The translations under genes were made by a program, and so were the position numbers. 64,000 nt of DNA from Sambucus nigra. Lineage: Eukaryota > Streptophyta > Magnoliopsida > Dipsacales > Adoxaceae. The notes beneath the pieces were generated by a model that was given only the letters and a program-made list of their open reading frames with translations, was not told where the DNA came from and searched no databases. Shown in pieces: positions 1 to 10,269 of this stretch (positions are counted from its first letter, which is position 1; every line of letters begins with the position of its first letter). The stretch is from assembly GCA_949130495.1 (NCBI GenBank), contig OX422210.1, forward strand, positions 504,657,760-504,721,759. The letters run 5' to 3'.

Positions 1-37
1 TCACCCTAAACCAAAGATCTGATGGATCCAGACCCCA

Positions 38-318
38 TTTATCCAATATTCTCATATTTTTAAAGGTTCGTGCCAGCGGCACCCATGTCACTCCACACCG
101 GAGCTCTGATGAAGATCGTTGGAGCTGCGACAATAGGAGTGGGTGGTGGTGGGGATTGGGTGTCGCGGACCATTAAAAATAAGATAATATCGAAAAAAAG
201 TGATTTGGATCCATTAGGGCTCCCGTTTGAGGTGAGTGGAGGTGGGATGGGGTGCCGTTGGCAAAATCCTTCAAAAATAAGATAATATTGGATAAATGAG
301 TGTTTGAGCGATTAAACG
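38..318. repeat. Inverted pair of an AT-rich repeat module
   Basis: The segment at 38-110 is the reverse complement of much of 217-318. Both contain the TTTATCCAATATT block, the AAAGGT(T/C)CG block and a GGCACCCAT-like block. The same module recurs in both orientations up to about 4060, so this is one copy of a local repeat family, not a gene. The short open frame across it has no recognisable protein content. Confidence 0.7.
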
Positions 319-337
319 GGTTAAACTAAAAATAGCT

Positions 338-338
338 G

Positions 339-391
<53 letters not shown>
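338..391. repeat. (TA)n microsatellite
   Basis: About 54 bp of nearly pure TA, with one CA interruption near 349, sit between two repeat modules. TA tracts of similar size lie at the module borders throughout the first 4.3 kb. Confidence 0.9.
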
Positions 392-393
<2 letters not shown>

Positions 394-395
394 GT

Positions 396-640
396 TATAC
401 ATTAATTGACCAACACAATAAATTTTACTGTCTGTGTAATATCAACACAGTAGATGTTACTTTTTGTGAAAATGTCACAGATATAAAACTATTTCAACAT
501 AGTAAATGTTATTATTTGTGAAAATGTTACAGATATAAAACTACTTCATTTTCTGGTGCATACAGTAAAGTTTATTGTGTTCACAAGAAAATGTGACATT
601 TTCATAAGAATTTGTAAAATTATCACAGATATAGAACTAT
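396..640 (+). repeat. ATTAATTGACCAACAC repeat module
   Basis: This block begins ATTAATTGACCAACAC and carries the short palindrome AAATTTTACTGT and a TATAAAACTATTTCA block. Related blocks lie at about 2267, 2836 and, inverted, at about 3640 and 4130. It has no coding content. Confidence 0.65.
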
Positions 641-642
641 TT

Positions 643-890
643 CATTTTCTGATTTAGGGTGGGTAGGGCTGGCATGGGTTACCACTGGTGCGAACCTTTA
701 AAAATAAGAGAATATTGGATAAATGGCGTTTGAGTCCCCGAATCTCTGATTTGGGATGAGTAGGGGTGGCATTGGGTGCCGCTGGAGCGGATCTTTAATA
801 ATAAGAAAATATTAGATAAATTGGTGTTCGAGTGACTAAATGGGTTAAATGGAAAATAACTGTCTTTTTCGATATATATACATATATATA
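643..890 (+). repeat. Two direct copies of the GGATAAAT module
   Basis: Two successive copies of the TTTAAAAATAAGAGAATATTGG-type block start near 690 and 790. Each is preceded by a G-rich GGTGGCAT-like stretch. They are direct repeats, while the pair at 38-318 is inverted. No gene is seen. Confidence 0.6.
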
Positions 891-1134
891 GGCCCATTTA
901 TTTATCCCAATTGTTTGTATTGTTGTTTAATAATAACAACAAATGTGACGACTCAATTAGTATGTATTATTATATGTAAATCCTATTTTGAGATTTATTT
1001 TAATTAAGTCCCATTGACTATTCAACCATTAATTAATTCTATTTTAAAGGTGTACACAGTACATAGTATTGTGAGTGTAATTTTTTTCATTAAAATATTA
1101 TGTACTCAGTGAATCTTGTTTGATAAATATATGG

Positions 1135-1925
1135 GTAAAATTTTCTTGAAAACACAGAAAATTTTATTGTCTGAGTAATATTAATACAAAAAATATCATT
1201 GTTTGTGAAAATGTCATAGTTATAAAACTATTTCATTTTCTGGTGCATACAGTAAAGTTTATTGTCTTTGTAATTTTTTTCCTTTGAAATTTTGTAGGCT
1301 TCATGGATCTTGTTTGATAGATCTCGGTGAGGAGATTTCAAAAATAGTAATTTTGCGAAAAACAGATTTGTCAATAAAATGTTATGATCATTTGAAAATT
1401 AAAAATAAAATGAAAAAAAAGTTCGGCCACTTACGTAACTTCACCAAAGAAGTTATGGATGGTTGGTTTTAAAAGGGTAATTGTGAAAAAAGAGGGTTTT
1501 CGCATATAAGTTCTATTAGACTTTTTTTACTCATTCTAGTCCCACCATATTTTTTCCTACATATAAGTTATATTCCTATTTTTGGGGACTTATGTTTACA
1601 ATTATACCCTTTTTAAACCAACCATTCGTAACCACTTGGGGAAGTTACATAAGTGGTTAAACCTTTTTTCTTTAATTTTTAAATGATCATAACTTTTGAT
1701 TGACAAATCCATTTTTCGCAAAATTACTATTTTTGAAATCTCCTCGTCGAGATCTATCAAATAAGATCCATTAAGCCTATAAAATTTCAAAGAAAAAACG
1801 TTACACACACACTAAAGTTTACTGTATGAACTAAAATATTAAATAGTTTTCTATCTATGACATTTTCATAAACAGTGACATTTTTTGTGTTAATATTACA
1901 TAGACAGTAAACTTTACTAGTTGAA
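1135..1925. repeat. Imperfect palindrome, arms of about 370 bp
   Basis: The segment at 1135-1500 reads as the reverse complement of about 1560-1925 over nearly its full length. Shared landmarks are the GATAGATCTCG block (1316; inverted near 1745), the TTATGATCATTTGAAAATT block and the GGTTGGTTTTAAAAGGG block. The centre lies near 1530. The 62- and 68-residue open frames on opposite strands here are the same repeat read from its two arms and resemble no protein family. Confidence 0.75.
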
Positions 1926-1952
1926 TAAATGGGTCAAATAATCTATAAACTC

Positions 1953-1978
1953 ATATATATATATATATATATATATAC
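1953..1978. repeat. (TA)n microsatellite
   Basis: This short TA tract directly precedes the MITE at 1984. Its partner in the palindrome is the TA tract around 4208-4246. Confidence 0.85.
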
Positions 1979-1983
1979 AATCA

Positions 1984-2162
1984 TGCTCTTGTGCGGACTA
2001 GTCCGCATTTTAAGAATGCGGATCGGACATGTGTCACCTGGCGGTGAGCCCAGAAAAGAGAGAGAGTGTGCCTATAATTTAGGCAATAATTTCTAGGCGC
2101 ACCGTTAGATGACACATGTCCGGTCCTCATTCTTAAAATGCGGACTAGTCCACACAGGAGCA
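1984..2162. mobile_element. MITE of 179 bp with terminal inverted repeats of about 60 bp
   Basis: The left end runs from TGCTCTTGTGCGGACTAG to about 2047. The right end, reverse-complemented, starts TGCTCCTGTGTGGACTAG and matches the left end for about 60 bases with few differences. The tip contains the palindrome GCGGACTAGTCCGC. The core of about 55 bp includes a GA run and has no coding capacity. Flanks are AATCA on the left and TTATT on the right, so no clear target duplication can be called and the superfamily is unresolved. It lies in only one arm of the surrounding palindrome, so it probably inserted after the arms formed. Confidence 0.8.
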
Positions 2163-2178
2163 TTATTATTATTATCAT

Positions 2179-2181
<3 letters not shown>

Positions 2182-2264
<83 letters not shown>
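2182..2264. repeat. (TA)n(GA)n compound microsatellite
   Basis: About 58 bp of TA are followed by about 24 bp of GA. It is mirrored as (CT)n(TA)n at 4188-4246, in the opposite arm of the palindrome. The short reading frames crossing it are low-complexity Tyr-Ile and Arg-Glu runs. Confidence 0.9.
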
Positions 2265-2265
<1 letters not shown>

Positions 2266-3107
2266 CATTAATTGACCAACACAGTAAATTTTACTGTCTT
2301 GAAATAGTTTTATAGTTTTACATATGTGTCATTTTCACAAATAGTAACATGTGACCAACACAGTAAATTTTATTGTCTCGAAATAGTTTTATAGTTTTAC
2401 ATATGTGTCATTTTCACAAACAATAATATTTATTGTGTTCATATATATATATATAAATATATATATTGAAAAAAAGACACATATTTTTTGTTTAACCCAT
2501 TTAGTTGCTGAAACACTCATTTATCCAATATGATCTTATTTTTAAAGGTCCGCGCCAATGGCAAATGTCACCCCTACTCACCAAAACTAAAGATCTCGTG
2601 GAGCCAAACTCAATTTATTCAATATTTTCTTATTTGTAAAGGTCCGCGATAGTAGCAACCCATCCAGCTCAACCCACCACAAACCGGAGCTCCTATTTGG
2701 GGTAATTAGGAATGACATGGTGTACCGCTGGCGCGAACCTTTAAAAATAAGAGATTATTGGATAAATGAGTGTTTGAGTGACTAAATGGCTTAAATTATA
2801 AATAGGTGTCTTTTTAAATACACACACACACACATTAATTGACCAACACTGTAAATTTTATTGTGTTGAAATAGTTTTATATATGTGTTGAAATCTGCTC
2901 GTCGAGATCTATCAAACAAAATCCATGAAGCTTATAAAATTTTGAAGAAAAAAAATTACACAAACAGTAAAGTTTACTGTATGCACTAGAATATGAAATA
3001 GTTTTATATCTATGACATTTTCACTTACACTGCCATTTTTTTGTTAATATTACACAGACAATAAAATTTACTAGTTAAATAAATGAGTCAAATAACCTAT
3101 AAACTCA

Positions 3108-3160
<53 letters not shown>
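3108..3160. repeat. (TA)n microsatellite
   Basis: This TA tract of about 53 bp lies near the apex of the large palindrome. A shorter partner tract is at about 3389-3402 in the other arm. Confidence 0.85.
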
Positions 3161-3164
<4 letters not shown>

Positions 3165-4186
3165 AAAAAAAGACACATATTTTTAGTTTAAACCATTTAG
3201 TCGTTCAAACACACATTTATCAAATATTCGCTTATTTTTAAAGGTCCGTGCCATCGGCAACCCATGCTAGCTCTGCCCACCACAAACCAGAGCTCCTGTT
3301 TGGGATGAGTAGGAATAAGAGAATATTGGATCAATGAGTGTTTGAGTGTCTAAATGGATTAAATTATAAAAATTTTTCTTTTTTACTATATATATATATA
3401 TGAGTTTATTGATTATTTGACCCATTAATTTAACTAGTAAAATTTATTGTCAGTGTAATATTAACACAAAAAATATCACTGTATGTGAAAATATCACAGA
3501 TATAAAATTATTTCATATTCTAGTGCATACAGTAAACTTTAATGTTTGTGTACTTTTTTTTCTTCGAAATTTTATAGGTTTCATGGATATTGTTTGATAG
3601 ATCTCGGTGAGAAGATTTCAATGCATATAAAAAACTATTTCAACACAGTAAAATTTACTGTGTTGGTCAATTAATGTGTGTGTTTGTATGTGTATATATA
3701 TTTAAAAAGACACTTATTTATAATTTAGGCTATTTAGTCACTCAAACACTTATTTATTCAATAATCTCTTATTTTTAAAGGTCCGTGCCAACGACACCCC
3801 AAGCCACCGCTAATCACCTCAAGCAGGAGCTCTGGTTTCTGGTGGGTTGAGCTGGCATGGGTTGTCGCTGGCGCGGACCTTTACAAATAAGAGAATATTG
3901 AATAAATTGAGTTTGGATCCACGAGATCTTCGGTTTGGGTGATTAGGGGTGGCATTTGCCAGTGACACGGACCTTTAAAAATAAGAGCGTATTGGATAAA
4001 TGGGTGTTTGAGCAACTAAATGGGTTAAACTAAAAATATGAGTCTTTTTTTAAATATATATATATATATATATATCAACACAATAAATGTTATTGTTTGT
4101 GAAAATGGCACATATATAAAACTATAAAACTATTTCGAGAAAGTAAAATTTACTGTGTTGGTCAATTAATGTGTGTGTGTATGTCG

Positions 4187-4187
<1 letters not shown>

Positions 4188-4246
<59 letters not shown>
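4188..4246. repeat. (CT)n(TA)n compound microsatellite
   Basis: About 20 bp of CT are followed by about 38 bp of TA. It is the inverted counterpart of the TA/GA tract at 2182-2264. Confidence 0.9.
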
Positions 4247-4249
<3 letters not shown>

Positions 4250-4839
4250 TTTTATAGATTATTTAACCCATTTAATTAATCAGTAAATTTTACTGTCTGT
4301 GTAATATTAACACAAAAAATATCACTATTTGTGAAAATGTCATAGATATAAAACTATTTCACATTCTAGTTCATACAGTAAAGTTTTACTATTTGTGTTA
4401 ACTTTTTTCTTCAAAATTTTATAGGGTTCATTGATCTTGTTCGATAGATCTCGACGAGGAGATTTCAAAAATAGTAATTTTGTGAAAAACGGATTTATCA
4501 ATCAAATGTTATGATCATTTGAAAATAAAATAAAAAAAGTTCAACCACTTATGTAACTTTTCAAAGGAAGTTACGGGTGGTTGGTTTTAAAAGGGCATAA
4601 TTGTAAAAAAAAAGTTCCAAAAAGTTAGGAATAGGACCTATATGTAGGGGGAAAATATTGTGGGACTAGAATGAGTAAAGAAATGTCTAATAGGACTTAT
4701 ATATAATAAACCCAAAAAAAAGTCCCAAAAGGTTAGGAATATGACATATTTAATGGTTGAAAAGTCAATAGGACTTAATTAAGGTAACTTTGTTCATATG
4801 GGACCTATATATAATTATCCCTTGTTTTTTTTTGGTCTT

Positions 4840-5850
4840 GGTTTTATTTAGGGGATAAAAACGATTTTGGTTTTGTGGGGAAATGGGTGTGAGTAGAAGT
4901 GGGTTAATGGGTTATGGAGTCTAAATGGTTTCAGGTATATGGATTTGGGAGCAAAGATTAATGGGGTTGGATCGAGTAAAACGGGTCTATAAGGTCATGG
5001 GTATGAGATGTAGAAAATCGGGTCTGACTGGGTTTTGTGACACTAGGTTTTTTTTCCCGATTTTTAAATCGGGATGGGGGTGTCAAGGTGAGTTCGCCGT
5101 AGGTAGCAAGTTCGGGTCAACAGGTTCATGGATATTGGGTAGGATTAAAGATGGGGTTTAGATCGAAAGTTTGAGCAGGGGTCGATTTCGAGTTTAGAGG
5201 CCTATTGGGGTAAACAGGGTGCTTCGGGTTGGAGGATTTTTAGGCTGGTAAGACTAGAGTTCGGGTGGAATAGGTTTTGAGTTTGAGGTAATGTCCAGGT
5301 GAGTCTCGGATGGTGGGGTTGGACAAGTCGAATTTTATGGGCATCCAGATTAGGTTTTAAAGCAGGTACTGTGCGTATTGAAATGGGTATGGGTGATTTA
5401 GAGGTTTGGTATTTGGATTTAACCTAAGGGTGGTGGAATTTAGTTTAGGTTTAGCTTCGGGTAAGAGACACTAAGGTTCGAGTTTGGCAAATGGGTTCGG
5501 CCAGAGATTGGGATTTCTTCCAGGTTCAAGTAATCGGTTTGTCGGATTTTTCTCTGTTTGGAATCGGGTAATGATTAATGGGATATGGGTCTTGAGTTCT
5601 CGGGTTAGTCGGAGTTAGCTCCGGGTTTTATGGCTGTTTGGGTCACGGGTTAGGGACAGGGAGGTATAAGGGTTGAAATGGTTTCTGCAATAGGTTGTAT
5701 GGGGGTGAGTTCATGTGGGTTTTTGTCAATGGGGGAGAGAAAGAGAATGTGGTTTAAGGTTGAAGATGAGAAGGGTGTTTGTTTGATGTAGTAATGTGTA
5801 TGGTAGTGTGTGTGCATGGGGATAGGGTGTGTGTGTTGTTTGTACCTAAA
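4840..5850. other. G- and T-rich, C-poor stretch, no gene recognised
   Basis: The plus strand is dominated by G and T, with many GGGTT, GGGTTTG and TGGGT words and very little C. The words are irregular, so this is not a clean tandem repeat. A 78-residue frame at 4925-5161 starts with ATG but has no recognisable motif. It may be a degenerate G-rich untranslated region of an old retroelement. Confidence 0.5.
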
Positions 5851-6037
5851 AAAATGAAATAAAATTAAGACTTAACTAAAATTAAAAATGCAAAGTGTCA
5901 CAGAACATTAACTCGACCATTTTGTAAGCTTAAAATGACCTTCAAGAATAGGGGGCTTACTGATGAGGGAAAAATATCCATCTATTCCAACCAAACTGAA
6001 TGATATTGAACATTCAGCCGAACAGGATCACCATGAT

Positions 6038-7298
6038 TGTAAGGACATAAATTTCCAATTGAGCCAATGTATTATTTTGACTTAATTCCGTTAACAAAAC
6101 TGTGTTTGTAATATGTCATAGAGAGATTTTATTTTGTCACGATCCCACTTGGTCTATGACGTATTGAAGAAATTGAAGACGTTGCGATAAAGATTCAAAG
6201 AAATAATCATATTGGTGTTTAAATTGGTGCAAGTTTACTCGTCTTCAATTCAATTGCACTCCGAGTTCACTCACGTATGAATGCGTATAATTAATGGTGA
6301 TCGGAATCGTTTTTATAAAAGATAAGGATGCATTTTTATAAAGAAAAATATTTTTAAAATATTTTTAAAAGTGTTTTAAATGGTTTACACTACGTTTATT
6401 CTAATATACTCGACAAAGAGTTTGACTAATTTGGATCTCTTTTATAAGAGACGTTTTGAACTAAAAGTCAAAGATAGTCAAACTGACGTCATCTCGCTCA
6501 AACGACATAAGGATCTGGTTCGAACGAGATGCCTATGTCGCGCGAATGACGTGGCCTTGTCATTAGAGCAACACGGGTTTCGAGGCGGCATTTAAATATT
6601 ATTTAAAGCGTGTTTCTATCAGAGTTTCGTAAGTGTGCATCTGAAAAACATAGAATACATTCCAGTATGTTGTTTGCACAAGTTTTCTAAGGTTTCAAAG
6701 CCTAAACACATCCTTAGAGTTTGCAAAGATCTGAGTTATCATTAGTTTATATTTACGTGATCTTGCGACACCAAAGAAGTTTGTTATATAATTGAACATA
6801 AATGGTATTTGCGGTGAATAAAAGGGAAGGACTTCTTGTTCGACATCGTAGACGAATCAAAGTCAATCGGTGGACACCGAGACATACGTGCATGCGTGTG
6901 TTGTGGACAGGTATCGTAAAAGATGAAATTTCTGCGTGGGAAATATTAAAGAACGATTGAAGATCAGAAGGATCATCAAGACCTGTGGGGATCGAGTCAT
7001 TGTGTAAGTCTTATCTGTCTTTGTAAAACCATTGGTCATAGTGATTGTCTCGCTTGGGCCATCTGAGGTTGTTTTTCGGTTTTGGGTTTTTTCCTCGTAC
7101 ATCCGGCGTTGTGAGTATTCTTTACTTTATTTTACTTGCCTTAATCACTAGATGCATGTTTATTATTAATCAAGTTAAGATTGGTTTAAAGTAAGAATTG
7201 GGTTTTTCACAACTTGGTTTGGTGCAAATTAAAAGTTGGATAATTTTTGGTAAAAAATTGGTTTGGCTTGAAACACACACATATTGGGCACCCTTTCA
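6038..7298 (+). repeat. 5' LTR of the non-autonomous copia-type element
   Basis: This 1,261-bp repeat matches 10270-11528 along its length with scattered substitutions. It begins TG and ends CA. Around 6510-6560 it has CGTTCGAAC-like words (GGTTCGAACGAGATGCC), also present in the other LTR. The short open frames inside carry no protein signal. Confidence 0.9.
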
Positions 7299-7300
7299 AA

Positions 7301-7314
7301 TTGATATCAGAGCT
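7301..7314 (+). promoter_or_regulatory. Primer-binding site, initiator-Met tRNA type
   Basis: TTGATATCAGAGCT follows the 5' LTR after two bases. It matches the usual plant primer site TGGTATCAGAGC except for one base, so minus-strand priming from initiator tRNA-Met is the likely mechanism. Confidence 0.7.
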
Positions 7315-7382
7315 AGCAAATATATTTATTTGTTTTGTGATCTCGTGTGTTTGTTTATCTCTCCTGTGTTTGTTTTCTCTCG

Positions 7383-8210
7383 ATGGATTCTCTATGCTTT
7401 GACGATTTAAATCGTTTGAATTTAAAGTTTGCAAAACGTATTGAAGTTTTGGAGAAAGAAAATTATGGTTTCAAAAATAGGATTGAATATTTGTAAACGT
7501 TTCAAATTCAAAGAGATATTTGTCGTGAGCACTTTAGTTCCTTGTTTAAAAATTTTAATATATTAAATTATGCCAAAACGAGAGTGATGATAGAGTCCTC
7601 ATTTTAGAAAAAGAGTTAGAGGATTTAAAAAATTCTAAAGTTTGTGTCGTTGAGGAACACAGTTCGATTAATGATTTTGAGGCACGAGAAAAAGTCTCTT
7701 AGGGATACATTTGCTCACATTGAGGGGGAGCGAGATAAACTTTTAGGGGTAATTGAAAATTTAAAGAAGGAGTCCCGAATGTTCGAGAAGTCTAATCGTT
7801 TGCTTGAGTCAAAAGTTTTGAAGTTAAAAAATGATTTAAATGACTCGAGTAGTGATGGTAACGCCTTATCTTGTTCTAGTTGTTCAGTTGTAAAAGCCAA
7901 AACCATAGTTTGTTTTAGAGACTCAACCACATCCAAGGGTATTAGAAAAGGCCAACCTAAAGTTCCCGTTCCTTGTCGTGTTTTCACATATTCGCATTGT
8001 GGTAGGAAAGTTCACCTTAGGTGTTTTTGTTTTGATCTTAGAAAAGACCCTAGGAAGATTAAACGTAGTGTCCCATTGGTTCACAAAACTCGTTTTGTTA
8101 GGTATACACCTGTTTGGGTTAGGAAATCCATTTTGGAGATGCTAAATGCTTCGTTGGTTGATTCTCACATGCATGCACATGATTCATCTCTTGCTATTTC
8201 TTATAGATAG
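7383..8210 (+). pseudogene. Broken gag-derived protein: coiled coil plus degenerate zinc knuckle
   Basis: An ATG at 7383 opens a Lys/Glu/Leu-rich heptad-like region. A TAA near 7495 and frame changes around 7570-7690 break it. From 7644 to 8210 a 188-codon frame stays open, with a coiled coil at about residues 15-65 and a Cys/Ser cluster near 75-82. A CCHC-like knuckle lies near 113-126, where the first Cys is replaced by Tyr (YSHCGRKVHLRCFC). The tail resembles the stretch just before the protease in SIRE-like copia polyproteins. The amino-terminal capsid part of a SIRE gag is absent. The order coiled coil then knuckle also occurs at 52560-53110. It probably was a nucleocapsid-like protein and is now non-functional. 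Confidence 0.6.
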
Positions 8211-10254
8211 TAGCTTGCATGTTTTGTCATACGCTAGCCTTTGCATCATGATTTATAATTTTCTAGTGTTATGACATGTTTATCTCTTTGTATTATATTT
8301 TTCATTTGTTCGAGTCTTATTTGAAAAATACAAAAAGATTTTGTTTTTTGAGAAAACTTTTGAAAAACCAAAAATAGTTTTGTTTTCTTGTTTTTGTTTT
8401 GTTTTTGAGTTTACATGTTTGATGAGGCATATTGGTATGCTTAGACCCCCCCCCCCAATCGTTTCATGTCCATGTGGATAGGGTATTTGGTCATTATTAT
8501 CGATGCTTAGAATGATCTTAACCATTATTTATATGGGGTTATTTCGAAGTTGATATTCATTTTGATTCGACTCTGTATATATGTCAACATTGCACACATG
8601 CACGAGTTTATATGAATGTTTAGCTTCTCTTGCATATTTGAATTTGTTGAGGCATTCTTATCTCAATCTTTTCATCTATGTGTAAGTAGACTTAAGGAGA
8701 AGTGTGCATGTAAGAACCGTTTAGCATGATGATTTAATTTGGTAAAAATGTTGACTGATTCACAGGAAAAGGCTACGAGAGTTAAAAATTGACTAGTCGT
8801 GAAAGCCACTGTTTAAAAGAGCCCAAAAGAAAATGCAATATGCTAAGAAAAGGGGTAAATTAGTTTAATTCATTCCAAAGAAAATATGATATTATTTGGG
8901 GAGTTTGGATGGATTAAAAATTTAAACGGGTTTTCACAACTAATCCTAATATTGAAACATTGAAATTTGACGCTATTGTTTGTAGAATCGTCAAAATTAT
9001 GGATTTGTGTGCATGTAGTATGTTTAGTTCATTAAGCTCACAATTTATTTGTCATATTGCTATGATAAATTTTGATGATTTATCGCTATTAATTATATCT
9101 TATTGAACGTTTTGATGTGATGGAATGATGACTTATTTGTTATAGTTTCACGCCCATTCATTCCATGTCCATGTTTGAGCACATCAATACTATGTTTTGC
9201 ATGTAACTCACATTATTAGTTTTTATGAGTTTTTGTATTTTTTGTTAAGAGCTTCCTATTTTAACATTGTTTTGCTTCTGTCAGGCCCTTCCTGGAATTT
9301 TTTTGTGGAAATATTTTCAGTGGGCAATGTTATATAATATTTATGGAAATCTGGGAAATTTTGGCAGGGCGCGAGAAGTCGTTCAAGCGACATATCCATC
9401 TCGCGTGAACGACCTTTGTCCTTCTCTCGAGCGACGTCCTACTTTCTTTTGGGCGACGTCCCTGGCTCGTTCGAACGAAAGGCTAAATTATTGCTTCTGA
9501 TTGGTTTGCAGTCCACTGGTTTCAATTGGTATATTTTTGGTACTACTGGAAGTGTTTCTGGTCTCACTATTTATATGCAGGATTTATTGGTTCAAAATTG
9601 ATTTTTTGCATATATTCCGTTTATCACACTTGATTAGATTGTTATATTCTTTGTGTGATTCTTTGGTTTACTAGCTACTGATTTGTCATTCTTGATCATT
9701 TTTAGCTGGTTGTTTCATGATTATCTAGCAATTTCAAATTGATTCACATTGGTTTATATTCTCATGTTAGATACTTGATTAGTTTATCTTTTCATCGAAT
9801 TGTCTATTCAAGACAAAAAGGGGGAGAGATGTATGTGATGTAGGGGGAGATTTTGAGCATGTTTTGGTGTACATATGTTTACAAATTAGTATCTCAAATT
9901 GGTAGTACACATTGGTATTAGTTTGTTGCTCAAATTGGTTAACAAGTGATTTTTTTAGAGATTATTCATATTGGTATCTATTATTGTTTGGTATCATTTG
10001 GATATATATTGGTTTCATTTGTTCCTCCATACTTCACTTGGTATTTGTTTGTGTGTTTCATGTGTGTAGGTATGCTTCAGTGATTCGAGATTTCAAGTCT
10101 ACATCACATTCAGAACTTTTATGCTCGCTGGTGCTACATATACTAGTCCGTGTCCTGTAATTTTTGTTTTGGGTTTATGGGATGGGATTCAGGCGTCATA
10201 CGACTTGACGGTCCGGTTTAGGCATTTCACTAGTTTAGTTTTGTCCCGAAATAG
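8211..10254 (+). other. Noncoding interior of the copia-type element
   Basis: No protein-coding region is recognised. An 11-base C run lies near 8446. At 9366-9483 a cluster of GTTCAAGCGAC, TCTCGCGTGAACGAC and TCGTTCGAACGAAA words echoes words in the LTRs. AAAAAGGGGGAGAGATG near 9815 and GTAGGGGGAGATTTTG near 9840 look like spare polypurine tracts, which are common in the 3' parts of plant copia elements. Confidence 0.6.
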
Positions 10255-10268
10255 TCAAAGGGAGAGAT
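10255..10268 (+). promoter_or_regulatory. Polypurine tract before the 3' LTR
   Basis: CAAAGGGAGAGATT lies directly against the TGTAAGGAC start of the 3' LTR. This is the expected place for the plus-strand primer. Confidence 0.75.
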
Positions 10269-10269
10269 T

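Larger units (their letters stand above)
1500..4740. repeat. Giant imperfect palindrome
   Basis: Read inward from both ends, the same modules appear in the same order on opposite strands. The order is the GATAGATCTCG unit (about 1560-1800 and 4410-4720), an ATTATTTGACCC block, a TA tract, (TA)n(GA)n (2182-2264 and 4188-4246 as CT/TA), the ATTGACCAACAC block, the GGTCCGCGCC block twice, a truncated GATAGATCTCG unit (about 2895 and 3620), another TA tract, and a GAGCTCCTGTTTGG apex near 3290. The left arm is longer, mainly because of the MITE at 1984-2162 and a local duplication around 2340-2420. No coding region is credible inside. Confidence 0.7.

Noticed and set aside
1981..2315. Frames with Tyr-Ile and Arg-Glu runs on both strands
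   Set aside because: They are translations of TA and GA microsatellites and of MITE ends.
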